Part shown: piece after piece, positions 61,628 to 64,000 of the stretch
Numbering within the stretch: the first letter of the stretch is position 1
How the letters are laid out: each line of letters opens with the position of its first letter
Origin: Muscardinus avellanarius
Lineage: Eukaryota > Chordata > Mammalia > Rodentia > Gliridae
Assembly: GCA_963383645.1 (NCBI GenBank)
Contig: OY726561.1
Coordinates: 27,074,826 to 27,138,825, forward strand
DNA: 64,000 bases
Direction: 5' to 3'
Notes under the pieces: model-generated
Database searches by the model: none
The model's input: only the letters and a program-made list of their open reading frames with translations
Told to the model about the DNA's origin: nothing
Position numbers and translations under genes: made by a program

Positions 61628-62045
61628 CGTGACAGCTTTTCTTTGCTGCGACAAATATCTGAGAAAACAACTTAAAGAAAGATTTCTATTAGCTCAAGGT
61701 TGCAGAGGTTTAAGTCCATGGTCCTTTAGTTCCAAGGCAGAAAAATCACGGTGGAAGGGTATAATAAAGGAATGCTGTTCATCTCATGGCAGCTGGAGAA
61801 GCAAAAGAGAGAAAGGAATCAGGAACAGGAAATACCCTTCCAGGGGACACCCTTAGTAACCTACTTCCTCCAACTCTCACAGCCTCCACCACCTCCCAGG
61901 AGCCCACTCCATGCTCAGTGTATTAACCCACTGACCCAGCCAAAGAGCTCTCATGGTGCAATTACTTCATCTCTGAAAATCTCTGCACTGAGACCAGGAC
62001 TTCAACACATGAGCCTCTGGGGATCATTCGAAGCTAAACCCATAG
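61628..62045 (-). mobile_element. MaLR LTR (MST/ORR1-like), antisense
   Basis: Reverse MaLR text (acaaatatctgagaaaacaa, gtttaagtccatggtccttt, acctacttcctccaactctc, cttcaacacatgagcctctg). The 111- and 113-codon frames inside it are chance. Confidence 0.82.
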
Positions 62046-62159
62046 AACCTAATGATACCAGCACAAATTCTGTTAAACAAATATCACAATGAATACAAAT
62101 GAATAATGCACACAGTCAGCTTAAAGTTTAGCAATGACTATCAATGTATAGATACCACC

Positions 62160-62300
62160 ACTTAGCCAGCTTTGGTGACAAATGCCTGTAATCCAAGTAC
62201 GTGGGAGATCCTGTTTTAAAAATAAAATAGGGCTGAGGGTGTAACTCTGAGATAGAATACCCTCAGGTTCCATCCCAAGTACCAAAACAACAACGACAAA
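62160..62300 (+). mobile_element. B1-dID SINE, internally shortened
   Basis: A short left half (atgcctgtaatccaagtacg) joins directly to the linker (gatcctgttttaaaaataaa) and ID half (gggctgagggtgtaactctg ... tcccaagtacc). Confidence 0.8.
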
Positions 62301-64000
62301 GACAACATCAACAACACCCCACTAGTGCAGACTACGACACATAGTTTTTTCCTCTTATTATTTTCCAAACCAACTGCCTTCCTCTGGCAACAACCACCAC
62401 CTTCTTTTGGTAAGACTCTTCTCCCTCATCAAGAAAAGTTGATGCCTTCATTCCTGGTCTACCTGGAGATATTGGAGATGGAAGCAGAGGTGAGACTATC
62501 ATCAAGCCTGACCAATTAAAGTAGGAATCATTGTAATTGATTCAGGGATGCACATATGAATTAAAGGGCCATTTCAGAATCCCCCTGGATATATCAGCAA
62601 TCACTGCAATATGTTGCCTAAGACATAACCCACAACTCTGCTTCAACAGCAAGCATCCTTCATGGCTCTAGGCTCAGCTTTAGGCTACACATTGGGCCTT
62701 GGTTTCTTCATGTACCTCTCGTCCTCCTTGAACCAGGAAATATCTTGGACATGACAGAGAATAAGAATTGGAGCTAAACCACACAGACACATTTAAGACC
62801 TCTCTTCATGATATGCTAATTAATATCCCATCCAGGTAAGGAAATATATTCTGCCCATTATAATGAATTATAACGTCACATTAAATGAATAAAACAAGAA
62901 TGAAGAGTTGGAAATAATAATATAACAGATTTTGTGAACATCTCGAGTTTCCAGTACCTTTAGGGTCATGGTACCAGAAGGCTCTCAGCCTGGAGCTTCC
63001 TGTGCCAGTCTTCCTAGTTAAATGAAAGAAGTACATCTCTAGTAAGAGAATGAAATAACACAAAGAGAAGCAAAGAAATTAAGTTCTTTCCTTTAAAAAC
63101 AAAAAATGAGACCCTGCTAGAGAAAATACCAAAAATGTGATAGCCTGAGTTAAATTTATAGGAATTCAGAAAAACAGGAAGATTAGAGACTTTTTTATGA
63201 TAGCAGACATTCATTTGATTTGGATTTTAACCGAGGAAGATAATTTTCACCAAAGAAAGTGATTTTTTTCTAAATGAAAATCCCATGACCTCTTTCGCTT
63301 AGGAAAGCTTTCCTTCCTGGCAAAAGCAAAAGATGTAGCTGCTCCTCCCCGCCCACCTTTGCTCACATCTTTCATCACTGCTTCCTCTTTCCTAGTCCTA
63401 GGACAGCCATTGAGGAGGAAAGCCGGGGTGCAGAGAGGGGAGCCCGGATGGCAATGACAGCTGCCAGCGGTCGGCTCCACTGATGTTCTGTGAAACCAAC
63501 CCTCACTTGATTCATATACTGTCATTCAGGTTTTCTGTTATACACATCTGAAGGATTCCTAGCTGATTAAAACCTAAAGTCAAGAAAATGTCGATTTTAA
63601 GACAAGAATTAATGATAAAAGTCATCTTTGTAAGTCACCTTATAGTTTATTACATTTTTTGCACACCGCACTGAATTACTACATTAGAAAAAATTGTAGA
63701 TGAAGTTAAAGTCCTTGACCATTCAGGTAAATAAATGAGGCTTTATCAAATAAGATTAGAAAGTCATATGTAACTGCCTAAATGCTAAATAGATTTATGT
63801 ATTGCTGTTATGAAATACACAAAGAATTGATATATTGTTGTTATGAGATACACAAAGAGGCTGTCATCTGCATTTGTTTCAGAGTGGATTGTGAAGAATG
63901 AACTGAACTGCTAGATAAAAGATCCGCTGACACAAGGAGGAATTCCAGCCAGGATGTTAGAGTAAGGGGCGCCAGAATAGCTCTTAAAAGAAAACTGGCC
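62301..64000. other. 1.7 kb with no recognised repeat or gene
   Basis: 63290-63500 is richer in G+C than its surroundings. 63800-63859 holds a 33-bp tandem duplication. The antisense open stretch at 63247-63525 has no known motif. Confidence 0.4.

Noticed and set aside
61521..62092. 111- and 113-codon frames
   Set aside because: They lie in a SINE and an antisense MaLR LTR and overlap each other in different frames.

Overview
The window is eukaryotic nuclear DNA from a placental mammal, almost certainly a rodent of the squirrel-related clade (squirrels, mountain beaver, dormice). The main evidence is more than thirty copies of a composite SINE: a 7SL/B1-like left half joined to an ID (tRNA-Ala-like) right half, as in the B1-dID family. 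No mouse-type B2 or primate Alu is seen. Rodent-style MaLR LTRs, MLT1/MLT2 LTRs, L1 and old L2 and DNA-transposon remnants agree with this. The species is not determined. A recent, CpG-rich SINE subfamily may be a finer lineage marker.

I found no exon of a living protein-coding gene, no rRNA, tRNA or snRNA gene, and no CRISPR or prokaryotic feature. The window reads as intergenic or deep intronic DNA. Nearly all open frames lie in repeats: microsatellites read in several frames, SINEs read backwards, and L1 or LTR pieces.

Layout. 1-3.9 kb: SINEs, an antisense L1 carrying a retroposed 3'UTR fragment, and a MaLR LTR nested in an antisense MLT2 LTR. 3.9-15 kb: sparse SINEs, microsatellites, an L1 3' end, L2-like and MER2/Tigger remnants. 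15.1-16.06 kb: an FKBP1A retropseudogene whose 5' part is inverted. 16-21.5 kb: old L1, an MLT2 LTR with an internal inverted repeat, L2, and a pure TTC repeat. 21.6-31.1 kb: a 9.4 kb block of L1 pieces, including 5'UTR-like units, ORF1/ORF2 remnants, a 5'-inverted L1 and an internally deleted L1. 31.4-34.5 kb: MLT2 LTR, probable ERV-L internal sequence and a second 5'-inverted L1. 35-42.3 kb: SINEs, a MaLR, a solo ERV2-type LTR (37760-38227) with a 6-bp target duplication, old L1, and an L1/SINE chimera. 43.85-45.29 kb: a processed pseudogene of an LDOC1/RTL8-type gag-derived gene with matching flanking duplications. 45.3-64 kb: MLT1 and MaLR LTRs, a Charlie-like DNA element, old L1 and many SINEs, including one nested inside another.

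The genes do not work together here. The story is retrotransposition: L1 machinery made the L1, SINE and processed-pseudogene insertions, and three insertions (two L1, one FKBP1A mRNA) show the inversion expected of twin priming. Family names come from recognition of consensus sequence without a database search.
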